A DNA stretch of 20,265 nucleotides from CAZIPZ01 sp964541075 (GTDB lineage: Bacteria > Acidobacteriota > Terriglobia > 20CM-2-55-15), in NCBI GenBank assembly GCA_964541075.1, contig CAZIPZ010000056.1, positions 1 to 20,265 of the forward strand, read 5' to 3'. Of the stretch, positions 5,888 through 12,713 are shown piece by piece; the stretch's first letter is position 1; each line of letters opens with the position of its first letter. The notes beneath the pieces were generated by a model that saw only the letters and a list, made by a program, of their open reading frames with translations, ran no database searches and was not told where the DNA came from. The translations under genes and the position numbers were made by a program.

Positions 5888-8320
5888 TTACTGAACAACC
5901 AAATTCAATATTCGGTTCTTGATGTAGACCTGCTTACGAATCTGTTTGCCGTCCAGATATTTCGTGATGACAGGATCCTTTCTTGCCGTTTCCACGACCG
6001 ATTCCTCCGGACTTTCGGCCTTAACGACTATTGATCCCCTCAGTTTGCCGTTAACCTGAACAGCAACACTGACACTATCGAAAGTGGTGTACGCCTCATC
6101 CCATATAGGCCACTTCTGAAAAAAGATCGACGGCTCGTGACCGGTCCGCTGCCACAACTCCTCCGCGAAGTGCGGTGCGAACGGCGCGATTGCAATAAGA
6201 AATATTTCAACCGTTTCCTTGTCCGGCGCCTGATTCAATGCAGTGACTTCGTTCAGAAATTCCATAAATGAACTCACGATCGTATTGGCGCGCAGAGACT
6301 CCAACCGCTCAGTCACGTTCTTCAGGAGCAGATGCCTGTGTGTCAACATCTGGCGTGAAGGAGTTAAGGTCCATTGACCGTTGTGCATCGACACCCAATG
6401 CCAGGCGCGTTTAAGGAACCGGTGTACCCCCTCAATGCCGTGATCATTCCATTCGGCGTCTAACTCCGGAGGGCCAACGAAAAGTTCATAAAGCCTTAAG
6501 GAGTCGCACCCAAACGCGCGCACAAGCTCATCCGGATTTACGACATTCCCTTTCGACTTTGACATCTTCTCCGCTTTGCCGCTCTTGCCGACATACGTGA
6601 TCATGCCCTGATTGAACAGACGCTGGAATGGCTCATCGAAATCCACGACCCCGATATCATGGAGAAACATCGTGAAAAATCGAGCATAGAGCAGGTGAAG
6701 AATGGCGTGCTCCACGCCGCCGACGTAGAGATCGACTGGGAGCCAGTCTCTGCCTTCTCGCGTGATCAGAGCATCTTTGGCATAAGGAGCTGTATAGCGC
6801 AGGAAATACCACGAAGAACCAGCCCATTGCGGCATCGTGTCCGTTTCCCGTTTACCCGGCCCACCGCATTTCGGACAAGCAGTGTTAACCCATTCGTGGA
6901 TGGCGGCGAGGGGCGACTCTCCGGTGCCGGTTGGCTGATAGCGCTCAACCTCCGGCAGCCGAACCGGTAAATCACTTTCGTCAACCGGAACCATCCCGCA
7001 GTTGGCGCAGTGAATGATCGGAATCGGCTCGCCCCAGTATCTCTGGCGTGAAAACACCCAGTCGCGCAGCTTATAGTTGATCGTTGCATGTCCCAAGCCT
7101 TCTGACTCGATCCATTTCACAATGGCTTTTCGACCCTCATCAGAAGGAATACCCGTGAACGGTCCGGAATTGATCATTCGTCCGTCGCCAACGAAGGCTT
7201 GTCTCTCAACACCGTCAGGTGAACTGATGACCTCCCGGATCTCCAGGCCGAAAGTTCTTGCGAATTCGTAGTCTCGTTCGTCGTGCGCAGGGACCGCCAT
7301 GATCGCGCCGGTGCCGTAAGACATAAGCACATAGTCTGCGATCCAGATTGGAATTTTCTCCTTGTTTACGGGATTAATCGCGTATGCGCCGGTGGAAACG
7401 CCGGTCTTTTCCGTCTTTGCGGTGCGATCAACGTCTCGTTCGCTCTTCACCTTCTGGATATAGCCTTCGACATCCCGCTGCTGTTTAGCAGTCGTAAGTT
7501 GCGGGACGAGAGGGTGCTCAGGCGCAAGCACCATGTAGGTAGCGCCAAACAAGGTGTCGGGCCGTGTCGTGAAAATTTTCAACGGATGCTGTGAGCCATC
7601 GGAGGCGACTGCCGTAAACATTACTTCAGCACCTTCAGATCGCCCGATCCAATTCGTTTGCATCGTCTTGACTTTTTCAGGCCAGTCCAGCTTCTCCAAA
7701 CCCGAAAGGAGGCGGTCGGCATACCGCGTTATGCGCAACATCCACTGATTGAGTTCTTTTCGGGTGACTTCAGCGCCGCATCGCTCGCAATGGCCGTTCA
7801 CGACATCCTCATTGGCGATCCCGGTTTTGCAGCTCGGGCACCAGTTGACCGGCATGTACGTCTTGTAGGCAAGTCCCGCCTTGAACATCTTCACAAAGAT
7901 CCACTGGGTCCATTTGTAATAATCGGGATCGGTGGTGTTGACCTCTCGGGACCAGTCGTACATGGCGCCGATTTCATTCAACTGTCTCTTGAAGTTTTCG
8001 ATATTACGCCGGGTGCTTACAGAAGGATGAATACCCTTCTGAATAGCGTCGTTTTCCGCCGGTGAACCAAAGGCGTCCCAGCCCATTGGGTGCAAGACGT
8101 TGAAACCTTGAAGCCACTTATACCGGGACCAGCAGTCCGGAAGCACATAACTTCTCCAGTGACCCACGTGCAGCCCCGATCCCGAAGGATACGGGAACAT
8201 ATCGAGGCAGTAGTATTTTGGACGAGGATCGCCATCGCGAGCTTCGTGGAGCCGCTGGGACATCCAGTATTCACGCCATTTCGGCTCAATTTCCCTAGGG
8301 TTGTAGTTCTCTGCGGACAT
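5888..8320 (-). CDS. leuS: Leucyl-tRNA synthetase
   Basis: LeuRS attaches leucine to tRNA(Leu). The 810-residue class I synthetase has the HIGH signature as HVGH (51-54) in YPSGSGLHVGH, a zinc-type CPSC/CERC pair (161-181), the CP1 editing domain with TTRPDTLFGAT (251 onward) and AVPAHDERDYEF with Asp347, a second CANC/CPKC pair (438-485), DTMPQWAGSSWYFLRY, the KMSKS loop (585-589), an anticodon-binding helical domain and the C-terminal VQVNGKLRG. The stretch after HVGH (WRSYVLPDCWSRYKWLQGF) and GSPAEN in place of the common GLPAEN differ from the usual E. coli-like form. Start at 8320 is the first ATG, nine bases after a perfect TATAAT. It is single-gene, convergent with pyrC. Confidence 0.97.
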   Translation of the reverse strand: MSAENYNPREIEPKWREYWMSQRLHEARDGDPRPKYYCLDMFPYPSGSGLHVGHWRSYVLPDCWSRYKWLQGFNVLHPMGWDAFGSPAENDAIQKGIHPSVSTRRNIENFKRQLNEIGAMYDWSREVNTTDPDYYKWTQWIFVKMFKAGLAYKTYMPVNWCPSCKTGIANEDVVNGHCERCGAEVTRKELNQWMLRITRYADRLLSGLEKLDWPEKVKTMQTNWIGRSEGAEVMFTAVASDGSQHPLKIFTTRPDTLFGATYMVLAPEHPLVPQLTTAKQQRDVEGYIQKVKSERDVDRTAKTEKTGVSTGAYAINPVNKEKIPIWIADYVLMSYGTGAIMAVPAHDERDYEFARTFGLEIREVISSPDGVERQAFVGDGRMINSGPFTGIPSDEGRKAIVKWIESEGLGHATINYKLRDWVFSRQRYWGEPIPIIHCANCGMVPVDESDLPVRLPEVERYQPTGTGESPLAAIHEWVNTACPKCGGPGKRETDTMPQWAGSSWYFLRYTAPYAKDALITREGRDWLPVDLYVGGVEHAILHLLYARFFTMFLHDIGVVDFDEPFQRLFNQGMITYVGKSGKAEKMSKSKGNVVNPDELVRAFGCDSLRLYELFVGPPELDAEWNDHGIEGVHRFLKRAWHWVSMHNGQWTLTPSRQMLTHRHLLLKNVTERLESLRANTIVSSFMEFLNEVTALNQAPDKETVEIFLIAIAPFAPHFAEELWQRTGHEPSIFFQKWPIWDEAYTTFDSVSVAVQVNGKLRGSIVVKAESPEESVVETARKDPVITKYLDGKQIRKQVYIKNRILNLVVQ

Positions 8321-8329
8321 GATCCGCCC

Positions 8330-8359
8330 ATTATATCCGGTGAATAACTGGTCTGTCCC
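8330..8359 (-). promoter_or_regulatory. Probable leaderless promoter of leuS
   Basis: Read on the minus strand, GGGACA (8354-8359) is followed after 18 bases by a perfect TATAAT (8330-8335), then nine bases to the leuS ATG. Predicted transcription start is about three bases upstream of the ATG. The -10 is exact; the -35 matches TTGACA at only four of six positions. Confidence 0.6.
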
Positions 8360-8462
8360 AGGCGAACCATAAAGAAAGGCGAAATGGCGGCAACGTTGTC
8401 CATGCCGGCCCGGTTTGGAAAAACATTGCTGGAAAGGATGCTAGGGCATCGGGATAAACACA

Positions 8463-8499
8463 GTGTGGGCCGCAGTACACATGCAGCGCGGCCTCACAC
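8463..8499 (-). terminator. Hairpin downstream of the RRM gene, possible terminator
   Basis: The arms 8463-8473 and 8488-8499 form an 11-pair GC-rich stem with one bulged base around a 14-base loop, 15 bases after the RRM gene stop. On the minus strand it is followed by TGTGTTTATC, a poor T-tract, so it may terminate inefficiently. The stretch from here to the leuS promoter (about 8360-8462) holds nothing else I can support. Confidence 0.5.
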
Positions 8500-8514
8500 A
8501 TCACGGTTTTCGTT

Positions 8515-8784
8515 TCAGGAGGGGAAATTCGAGATCCTTTGGGATCGCCAATCTTCTTTGACCTGCAGTGTTCGGCCTCTCAGGGTTTGGCGGTTCATAG
8601 CGTGGATGGCTTGAGGTGCGACATCGTCCTGCAGTGAGATGTAACCGAAAGCCGGCGATACACCGGTCACCAGATCTCGAACCACACGAACCGTGTCGAC
8701 GCGAAATCCGTGCGATTCAACCCACTGCCGAAGCTCCGCATCCGGGCAATCATAAGGAATATTAGAAAAAAACAATCGAGACAT
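8515..8784 (-). CDS. Small RRM-type RNA-binding protein
   Basis: An 89-residue protein made almost entirely of one RNA recognition motif. RNP2 is LFFSNI (residues 4-9) and RNP1 is PAFGYISL (44-51), whose two aromatic positions normally stack on RNA bases; the AIHAMNRQTLRGRTLQVKEDW end is the usual fourth strand and helix. Cyanobacterial and other bacterial proteins of this size are often cold-induced, but nothing here proves that role. The start at 8784 has GGAAGG two bases upstream; the longer frame to 8814 runs into the leader T-tract. Upstream lie a terminator-like hairpin with nine T (8813-8847) and a consensus promoter (8913-8942), so expression probably depends on readthrough of the terminator. 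Confidence 0.88.
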   Translation of the reverse strand: MSRLFFSNIPYDCPDAELRQWVESHGFRVDTVRVVRDLVTGVSPAFGYISLQDDVAPQAIHAMNRQTLRGRTLQVKEDWRSQRISNFPS

Positions 8785-8812
8785 AACCTTCCGTCCTTTG
8801 AGCAAATTGAGC

Positions 8813-8847
8813 AAAAAAAAACGCCTCGGAACGGCGGTTCCGGGACG
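8813..8847 (-). terminator. Intrinsic terminator / attenuator before the RRM gene
   Basis: On the minus strand, arms 8837-8847 and 8822-8832 pair over 11 positions (one mismatch, one G-U) around a GGCG/CGCC tetraloop, and are followed immediately by nine T (8821-8813). This is a textbook intrinsic terminator. It lies 28 bases upstream of the RRM start codon and about 150 bases past the Anbu stop. It could end the Anbu operon, end a small RNA, or attenuate the RRM gene. Confidence 0.85.
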
Positions 8848-8909
8848 TCGTTGTCATTGATGCGGTGACGGCAGTGTCAACCTACTGCTAGTACAGCCTT
8901 TGTACCAGC
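8813..8909 (-). ncRNA. Candidate small RNA or structured leader of the RRM gene
   Basis: Between the consensus promoter at 8913-8942 and the T9 terminator lies a sequence of about 95 bases without a convincing coding frame. It begins with a nine-pair hairpin (8909-8901 with 8895-8887, loop of five). One of its pairs is G-U on the minus strand but A·C on the plus strand, which hints that the minus strand is the functional RNA. It ends in the terminator. Promoter, stem-loop and terminator together look like an independent small RNA; equally, it may be a 5' leader controlling the RRM gene. The predicted start (about 8906) would clip the first hairpin by a few bases, a caveat. Confidence 0.5.
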
Positions 8910-8912
8910 ATT

Positions 8913-8942
8913 TTTCTAAACTAGGGGCGCGCCACCTGTCAA
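8913..8942 (-). promoter_or_regulatory. Sigma-70 promoter for the small RNA / RRM leader
   Basis: A perfect TTGACA (8937-8942, minus strand) is followed after 18 bases by TAGAAA (8913-8918), four of six matches to TATAAT. Two exact direct repeats abut the -35 box on its upstream side. Confidence 0.65.
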
Positions 8943-8976
8943 GAATTCTCTCCCGAACTGAATTCTCTCCCGAACT
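8943..8976. repeat. Two exact 17-base tandem repeats next to the -35 box
   Basis: GAATTCTCTCCCGAACT occurs at 8943-8959 and again at 8960-8976 with no mismatch. The first copy touches the TTGACA of the minus-strand promoter, so the pair occupies about -36 to -70 relative to that promoter, the position of activator or upstream-element sites. It lies 20 bases after the Anbu stop codon. A regulator-binding role is inferred. Confidence 0.75.
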
Positions 8977-8996
8977 TCCCTCCAGCTTAAATCGCT

Positions 8997-9749
8997 TCAG
9001 ACTTCAGTCGGCGTGTCGGCCGCTGGGAGCACATTCATGAACACGCGGTCGATCCATTCGGCCGGCAGGTCGCGTACAGAATTGCGCAAGCGGTCTTGCC
9101 ACCAGTCGGAAATAGGCGCGAGATCATTCTTGCGATAGCGGTGTTCGGCAATCCGGTAGGAGTCTTTCGAGTAAATCACCACGTCGATTGGATAATCCAC
9201 GTCAGCCGCGCTGATACGGGTCGAATCAAACGCCAGGCAGCCCACCTTTAGCGCGAATCTGAGGCTGTCATCGTATTGCAGGGTGCGATCGAGGACCGGC
9301 TTACCGTAGGCTGGTGATCCTATGATCTGGTATGGAGTGCCTTTTCCAACCTCCACCCAGTTCCCTTGAGGATAGACGAGGTAAAGAACGTGTTCACGAT
9401 CTTGCGTCATCTGGCCTCCGACCAAGGCCGTCATGTCAAAATTGAAGCCGCTTGCCGCAAGCGCGTCCCTGTCTTCTTTGGCTACCTGCCTGATCTGATC
9501 GGCGAACAGGTTAACCGCCTTGAAAAGGCGCTCGAACGGTTCCTTACGATTGGCCAGAACCTCTTCGAAATACGTGATCGACTTGTCGCGAACAGATCGC
9601 AGGCCTGACGTCATGATAAAAAATGAACCTCCCTCTTGTGGGTAAACGTTCACTTTCCTTGCGGTGACAATCTCATTTCCTGACGTCAATCGCGAATCCG
9701 CGATACCAACGATACCTTCCTGAACAATCATTCCCAGACAGAACGTCAT
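8997..9749 (-). CDS. Anbu-type proteasome-like peptidase
   Basis: Anbu is a bacterial relative of the 20S proteasome beta subunit and HslV, an Ntn-hydrolase whose catalytic nucleophile is the N-terminal Thr exposed when Met is removed. The 250-residue protein begins MTFCLGMIVQEGIVGIADSR: Thr2 is the predicted nucleophile, Asp18 in ADSR and Lys32 in TARKVN match the conserved Asp and Lys of the site. The middle has MTALVGGQ and VLYLVYPQGNWVEVGKGTPYQIIG, both Anbu-like, followed by a C-terminal extension longer than HslV. The ATG overlaps the alpha-E stop (ATGA, 9746-9749). Family context (ATP-grasp, alpha-E, often a transglutaminase) was described computationally as a predicted peptide-tagging or peptide-processing system; substrates are not known to me. 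No transglutaminase is adjacent here. Confidence 0.93.
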   Translation of the reverse strand: MTFCLGMIVQEGIVGIADSRLTSGNEIVTARKVNVYPQEGGSFFIMTSGLRSVRDKSITYFEEVLANRKEPFERLFKAVNLFADQIRQVAKEDRDALAASGFNFDMTALVGGQMTQDREHVLYLVYPQGNWVEVGKGTPYQIIGSPAYGKPVLDRTLQYDDSLRFALKVGCLAFDSTRISAADVDYPIDVVIYSKDSYRIAEHRYRKNDLAPISDWWQDRLRNSVRDLPAEWIDRVFMNVLPAADTPTEV

Positions 9750-10735
9750 TCATTACTCCCCGCGGCATACTTTGGCACAGTTGGCGCCGGCAACAAGGTA
9801 AAAAATGCGGTTAGTATCGCATCACCCACTTGATTTAGGCGAACTTGAATGTCGTCAAGATACTCGTGCAAACCTAGGGCAATGATTTCTTGCACCTGAA
9901 CATAATTCAGGTCCGCACATACTCGTCCCAGTTGCTGTTCCGCCGAATTCGTAAACATTCCTTTGGGTGTTCCAGAAATGGCGCGAAGCGATTCCTCCGC
10001 GGAAATCACGCAATGGTGAATGGCGCGGGGAAATTCTCTGTCTAGGACAAGAAATTCAACAATGCGATCGGGTGATATCTGCTGAAATCGCTTGCGATAC
10101 ATTTCGAACCCGCTTGTTGATCGAAGCACAGCCACCCACATGATGTCGTCATAAGGAGTTCCGACGACGGAAACCGAAGGCAGCAGAAGGTAGTACTTAG
10201 CGTCGAGAATTCGAGATGTTTTGTCCGCGCGTTCGATCATTCGCCCCAGACGGCAGAAGTGCCAACCCTCGTTGTGGGACATCGTGGCATCCGTTATACC
10301 GAGAAACAAATGACTGGCGGTGGTCACATCTGAAAAGAAGTCCTGCCGCAACTCCGCGCCCTTTCCGCAGGCGCGAGCTGCGCTCTGCATGGCAAGATAA
10401 AAGCGATTGATTTGCTCCCACATCTCCAGAGTGATGTACGGACGAGCCATTCGTGCGTTTTCGCGCGCGGCCGTCACTGAAGAAAGAATAGAGTTGGGGT
10501 TGCGAGGGTCAAAAACCAAGAACTGAATGACATCACGCTTCGAGACGCCGGCGTAGTGCTGTGCGTAGAGAGCGTCGTCACCTGTGGTGCTGATCAGCGG
10601 ACTCCACTGCTCAACGTATCCTGCGGGAAGGTCGAGACTAAGCCATGTATTCACGTCGATAAACCGGGCGACATTCTCGGCGCGCTCGATAAAACGGCTC
10701 ATCCAATAGAGGGAGTCTGCGACGCGGCTGAGCAT
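9746..10735 (-). CDS. Alpha-E domain protein (DUF403)
   Basis: A 329-residue, almost wholly helical protein of the alpha-E family, which is nearly always encoded beside circularly permuted ATP-grasp proteins and often Anbu. The start at 10735 gives the family N-terminus MLSRVADSLYWMSRFIERAENVARFIDVN; the ATP-grasp stop and this ATG share one base (TGATG), so the upstream extension of the frame is rejected. Other conserved-looking segments are NARMARPYITLEMWEQIN, SHNEGWHFCRLGRMIERADKTSRILDAKYY and FLVLDREFPRAIHHCV. Charged Arg/Glu pairs in the helices (FIERAE, MIERADKTSR) are typical. Its biochemical function is not established; a partner or accessory role for the ATP-grasp enzyme is the usual inference. 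Confidence 0.93.
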   Translation of the reverse strand: MLSRVADSLYWMSRFIERAENVARFIDVNTWLSLDLPAGYVEQWSPLISTTGDDALYAQHYAGVSKRDVIQFLVFDPRNPNSILSSVTAARENARMARPYITLEMWEQINRFYLAMQSAARACGKGAELRQDFFSDVTTASHLFLGITDATMSHNEGWHFCRLGRMIERADKTSRILDAKYYLLLPSVSVVGTPYDDIMWVAVLRSTSGFEMYRKRFQQISPDRIVEFLVLDREFPRAIHHCVISAEESLRAISGTPKGMFTNSAEQQLGRVCADLNYVQVQEIIALGLHEYLDDIQVRLNQVGDAILTAFFTLLPAPTVPKYAAGSNE

Positions 10736-12216
10736 CAGCGTCCCGGCTCGGACAAAACCCAAGTGTCCTTGCTGCCGCCTCCCTGAGAGGAATTGACCAC
10801 CAAAGAGCCTTTCTTCAACGCAACCCGCGTCAGTCCTCCCGGCAACACAAAGATGTCCTTTCCATACAAGACATAGGGCCGAAGATCGACGTGCCGGCCC
10901 TCGAAATGGTCATCAACGATGACGGGTACGCGCGACAGGGCCAGAGTCGGCTGAGCGATATAGTTGCGCGGGGCGGCCTTGATCGCGTGCTTGAACCTCT
11001 CACGCTCCGCCGCAGTGGAGTGTGGTCCAACGAGCATCCCGTAACCGCCCGATTCATTTGCCGCCTTTACGACAAGCTTGTCGAGATTGTTCAGAACGTA
11101 CCGGCGCTCAGAGTCGTCCCAACACACATGCGTTGGAACATTGGGGAGAATAGGATCCTCGCCGAGATAGTACTTAATGATTTTGGGGACATACGCATAG
11201 ACAACCTTGTCATCAGCGACGCCGGTTCCAGGTGCATTTGCAAAAGCGACGCGCCCGGATCGATAGACATCCATTACACCGGGAATGCCTAGTAAAGAAT
11301 CCGGCCGAAAGATTGACGGATCAAGAAAGTCATCATCAATTCTGCGGTAAAGGACATCAACCCGTTCAAAACCCTTTGTGGTGCGCATCATTAAGTGCCC
11401 GTCAGTCACCACAAGATCGCGACCTTCCACCAATTCCACGCCCATGTACTTAGCCAGGTAGGAATGCTCAAAGTACGCGGAGTTGTAAATTCCAGGCGTC
11501 AGCAGCGCGACCGTCGGCGAAACGACCCACTCGGGGGCAATCTGCTGCAAAGTCCGAAGCAGATGACTGGGATAGTCGATAACAGGACGCACGTTGTTCT
11601 GGTCAAATACCTGAGGAAAAGTCCGCTTCATCAACTCCCGGTTTTGAAGCACGTATGAAACTCCCGAAGGACACCTCAAGTTGTCTTCAAGGACGTAATA
11701 CTGACCGTCGCGATCGCGGACAAGATCTGTGCCAGTGATGTGACACCAGATTCCGTGCGGAGGCTTCAAACCGATGCACGGTTTCCTGAACGACTTGGCC
11801 GACAGGATGATTTCGGAAGGAATCACCCCATCCTTCAGGATTCTTTGCTGATGATAGACATCATCGATGAAGAGGTTCAGTGCATGAACGCGCTGTCGCA
11901 GTCCCCGGTCGATCCGATTCCATTCATCCGCTGCGACGATTCTTGGAATGATGTCGAATGGAAAGATGCGTTCAGTTCCCTGTTCGTCGCCATAGACGTT
12001 AAAGGTGATCCCCATCCGGAAGAGAGCTTGTTCCGCAGCCTGCTGCCGGCGGCGGAGTTCTTCATGGCTTAGTCCGGCAATTCGCTGGAATAGCAGCCGC
12101 GCTGACGGCCGAGGCTCGCCATTCCTCTCGAACATCTCATCGTAGAAGTCGCCTGTATCGTAGTTATGAAACGACATAAAAAAAGCGTCCGAAGCCAAAA
12201 TGCTTCCGGACGCCAT
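10735..12216 (-). CDS. Circularly permuted ATP-grasp family protein (DUF404/DUF407)
   Basis: Predicted carboxylate-amine ligase of the circularly permuted ATP-grasp class, proposed to make peptide bonds by acyl-phosphate chemistry; the substrate is unknown. Motifs in order: YDTGDFYDEMF near the N-terminus, YVLEDNLRCPSGVSYVLQNR, LTPGIYNSAYFEHSYLAKYMG, VLYRRIDDDFLDP, ANAPGTGVADDK, LVVKAANESGGYGMLVG (nucleotide-binding strand and loop), HVDLRPYVL and LPGGLTRVALKKG then SSQGGGSKDTWVL. Two starts are possible. 12216 lies ten bases after a good -10 box (leaderless), giving 493 residues with the extra leader MASGSILASDAFF. 12177 gives the usual family N-terminus (480 residues), but its ATG directly follows a run of seven T and has no ribosome site. 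I favour 12216 on promoter spacing. It is the first gene of the ATP-grasp/alpha-E/Anbu operon. Confidence 0.9.
   Translation of the reverse strand: MASGSILASDAFFMSFHNYDTGDFYDEMFERNGEPRPSARLLFQRIAGLSHEELRRRQQAAEQALFRMGITFNVYGDEQGTERIFPFDIIPRIVAADEWNRIDRGLRQRVHALNLFIDDVYHQQRILKDGVIPSEIILSAKSFRKPCIGLKPPHGIWCHITGTDLVRDRDGQYYVLEDNLRCPSGVSYVLQNRELMKRTFPQVFDQNNVRPVIDYPSHLLRTLQQIAPEWVVSPTVALLTPGIYNSAYFEHSYLAKYMGVELVEGRDLVVTDGHLMMRTTKGFERVDVLYRRIDDDFLDPSIFRPDSLLGIPGVMDVYRSGRVAFANAPGTGVADDKVVYAYVPKIIKYYLGEDPILPNVPTHVCWDDSERRYVLNNLDKLVVKAANESGGYGMLVGPHSTAAERERFKHAIKAAPRNYIAQPTLALSRVPVIVDDHFEGRHVDLRPYVLYGKDIFVLPGGLTRVALKKGSLVVNSSQGGGSKDTWVLSEPGR
12178..12213 (-). terminator. Intrinsic terminator inside the first codons of the ATP-grasp gene
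   Basis: On the minus strand GCGTCCGGAAGC (12213-12202) and GCTTCGGACGC (12195-12185) form an 11-pair stem with one bulged G and a six-base loop, followed directly by seven T (12184-12178). If translation starts at 12216, the hairpin is codons 2-13. If it starts at 12177, the T-run touches the ATG. Either way a full terminator stands between the promoter and the body of the operon, so attenuation is likely. Confidence 0.85.
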
Positions 12217-12226
12217 TGTCTGCTTG

Positions 12227-12256
12227 ATTAGAAATCGAAATGAGCGCTTTCGTCAA
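12227..12256 (-). promoter_or_regulatory. Promoter of the ATP-grasp/alpha-E/Anbu operon
   Basis: TTGACG (12251-12256, minus strand; five of six) is followed after 18 bases by TCTAAT (12227-12232; five of six). Predicted transcription start is near 12220, four bases upstream of the ATG at 12216 and just ahead of the terminator hairpin. Confidence 0.7.
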
Positions 12257-12299
12257 GAGGGCGGGACGGAACTGATGAACACCGCAGGACAGCGTCGAT

Positions 12300-12713
12300 T
12301 CAGGCAGGATTTTCCCACTTCATGAAGTTGCGCCGCTTGTCCATTGCCTCGTTGGCGAGCCTGTCGGCCTCTTTGTTGTTCTCACGACGCACATGGCTGA
12401 TCGAAAAACGGGGAATGAGCTGAATCCATCTTTGGGCTGAATCATAGAGCAGGCGAATATTTTCATTCTTCACCTGATATTCGCCGTTGATCTGCTTTAC
12501 CACGAGTTCTGAGTCTGCGAAGACATGGAACTCCAGGCATTGCTTATAAGCAGCGAATCGCAGCGCTGCGAGCAAGGCGGAATATTCGGCATAATTATTG
12601 GTTGCGGTTCCAAGATACTCTGCAATGCTGACCACTCCTGGAACATGGACGCCGATCCCGGCGATACCCGGATTTCCGCGGGAACCGCCGTCTATATAAG
12701 CTTCAAGCCTCAT
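12300..12713 (-). CDS. rnhA: Ribonuclease HI family protein
   Basis: RNase HI cuts RNA in RNA-DNA hybrids (R-loops, primers) with two metal ions. The 137-residue protein has the four acidic catalytic residues in the right contexts: Asp8 in YIDGGSRGNPG, Glu43 in NNYAEYSALLAAL, Asp67 in FADSELVVKQING and Asp117 in RRENNKEADRLANEA, with His107 in SISHVRRENN. It is the compact form without the basic protrusion of E. coli RNase HI or an N-terminal hybrid-binding domain. The ATG overlaps the stop of the zinc-ribbon gene (ATGA, 12710-12713), so the two are translationally coupled. It ends before the promoter of the ATP-grasp operon. Confidence 0.93.
   Translation of the reverse strand: MRLEAYIDGGSRGNPGIAGIGVHVPGVVSIAEYLGTATNNYAEYSALLAALRFAAYKQCLEFHVFADSELVVKQINGEYQVKNENIRLLYDSAQRWIQLIPRFSISHVRRENNKEADRLANEAMDKRRNFMKWENPA

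Noticed and set aside
5888..8320. Several plus-strand open frames of 60-135 codons opposite leuS
   Set aside because: They are antisense shadows of a full-length, well-conserved synthetase gene; none has recognisable motifs.
8798..8815. Short direct repeat TTTGCTCAA twice near the RRM leader
   Set aside because: Only about nine bases per copy and next to a homopolymer run; not enough to call an element.
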